DNA of 44,448 bases from Deltaproteobacteria bacterium (GTDB lineage: Bacteria > Myxococcota_A > Polyangia > Haliangiales > Haliangiaceae). Positions 43,666 to 44,448 of the stretch are shown here, one piece after another. Location of the stretch: the NCBI GenBank assembly GCA_013813765.1, contig JACCRC010000561.1:1-44448 (forward strand), in the 5' to 3' direction. The notes under the pieces were generated by a model, which searched no databases, was not told where the DNA came from, and saw only the letters and a list, made by a program, of their open reading frames with translations. The position numbers were made by a program, and so were the translations under genes. Each line of letters opens with the position of its first letter. The first letter of the stretch is position 1.

Positions 43666-44448
43666 TCACGGAACGATCATGCAGCCAGCACCGCACTGAC
43701 CGGTCGTGGCGCCGGAGACCGGCGGGTCGCACGCCTCGGCTCCAGCCCTCACGCCATCGCCGCACACGGTCATGCAGGTGCTCGGTGCTCCACTGCAGTA
43801 GTAGCCCGCCTCGACCATGCAGGTGGCGCTGCAACCATTGCCCCCCGTGGTGCCATCGTCGTCGCACTGCTCGGTGCCGGTGACGATTCCATCGCCGCAC
43901 GAGTAGGGATCGCTGCACATGTTCGTGTTGATCATGCTGCAGGCACCGTTGCAGTTGAGCGGTCCGAACGATCCGGTGCCGCGGATGCTAGCGCACGTCG
44001 CGGTACCGAAGTCGGTATTGTCGCAGACCTCGGCTCCGTTCTTGACGTCGTCACCACACGTCGGTGGCGGCGCGGTGCAGCCCGTCGCGGAGATCTTGCA
44101 CTCGTTAGCACCGCCGGGCGCGTTGCAGATGAGGTTCCCGACCGTGCCCGGATCCTTGCTGTTGCACGTCGCCAGGCCGAAGTCGGTGCCATCGCACTCC
44201 TCGCTCAGGTTCTTGATGCCGTCACCGCAGGTCGGCACGACACACGCGTCCGTGTTGAACGAGCAGTTCGTGTTGCAGCCCAGCGTGCCAGTGGAGCCCG
44301 GGACCTGCAGCGTGCAGGTCTGGCTCTTCAGATCGGCGCCATCGCAAGCCTCCGTGTTGCCACCGCTGCCATTCGCGGTGCCATCCCCGCAGTACTGGCT
44401 GGTCGTCATCACGATCTGACAGGACGTGTTGCAGGACGTGCAGACGAA
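43666..44448 (-). CDS. Cysteine-rich repeat protein (myxobacterial DUF4215-like), 5' end cut off
   Basis: The frame is open to the right window edge, so at least 260 residues are only part of the gene. Repeated modules of about 38-60 residues read CGDGxxN/xxxExCDGxxx ... C, for example CGDGIKNLSEECDGTDFG and CGDGIVTGTEQCDDDG, each with paired cysteines and an acidic CD core. Such repeats are frequent in secreted myxobacterial proteins, probably disulfide-rich or calcium-binding. Ends CGAGCMIVP. Secreted location is inferred; the signal is outside the window. Confidence 0.85.
   Translation of the reverse strand, partial: FVCTSCNTSCQIVMTTSQYCGDGTANGSGGNTEACDGADLKSQTCTLQVPGSTGTLGCNTNCSFNTDACVVPTCGDGIKNLSEECDGTDFGLATCNSKDPGTVGNLICNAPGGANECKISATGCTAPPPTCGDDVKNGAEVCDNTDFGTATCASIRGTGSFGPLNCNGACSMINTNMCSDPYSCGDGIVTGTEQCDDDGTTGGNGCSATCMVEAGYYCSGAPSTCMTVCGDGVRAGAEACDPPVSGATTGQCGAGCMIVP

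Overview
The window reads as a high-G+C chromosomal segment from a myxobacterium-like organism (Myxococcota, formerly Deltaproteobacteria). Support comes from a C-terminal MYXO-CTERM-type tail (Gly-Gly-Cys, hydrophobic stretch, Arg cluster) on a secreted phosphodiester glycosidase, a cysteine-rich C-GDG repeat protein at the right edge, many lipobox proteins of unknown function, a Roadblock/LC7-like protein, an RGG-rich RRM protein and a DUF222-HNH protein. No rRNA, tRNA, prophage, insertion sequence or CRISPR array was found. This assignment is inference from gene content, not from a marker gene.

Layout. 1-4.0 kb: the 3' part of a PilZ-STAS-zinc-ribbon protein coupled to a membrane protein, then a convergent ECF sigma/anti-sigma pair and an RRM/RGG RNA-binding protein with its own terminator. 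4.0-12.5 kb: a homologue of vitamin K-dependent gamma-carboxylase; a Fur-box-preceded iron operon (imelysin-like lipoprotein, TonB-dependent receptor, delta-60-repeat lipoprotein); two hemerythrin-like genes flanking an outer-membrane protein. 12.5-17.2 kb: a frameshifted inorganic pyrophosphatase, the ergothioneine pair egtB-egtD, and a PP-loop ATPase with a cysteine cluster followed by a small helical protein. 17.3-30.4 kb: envelope and secretion genes (a Trp-rich lipoprotein with an enormous charged helical tail, OPT transporter, Asp-box lipoprotein, thioredoxin-like protein, MFS transporter, VWA protein, MYXO-CTERM glycosidase).

30.4-31.8 kb is the one real accessory stretch: about 1.46 kb with no credible gene. 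It holds three related hairpin elements and a 9-bp-period minisatellite, and lies directly upstream of a DUF222-HNH endonuclease-like gene.

33.4-37.9 kb is a tight sulfur-assimilation operon read leftwards: cysH-type APS reductase, cysC, siroheme dehydrogenase/ferrochelatase, SUMT and siroheme sulfite/nitrite reductase, every junction being a 4-bp ATGA overlap. It makes siroheme and uses it in sulfite reduction. 38.0-44.4 kb: a TPR lipoprotein, an EamA exporter divergent from a MocR-type regulator with repeated CAGTACAGA operator-like sites between them, a DUF2914 protein, an SDR with a zinc-ribbon partner, and the truncated Cys-rich repeat protein.

The strongest candidates for new biology are the hairpin/minisatellite island beside the HNH gene, the Trp-rich lipoprotein with a roughly 565-residue charged tail, the bacterial carboxylase homologue, the Fur-linked imelysin/delta-60 operon and the MocR/EamA pair. 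I did not see an unmistakable, wholly new multi-gene system.
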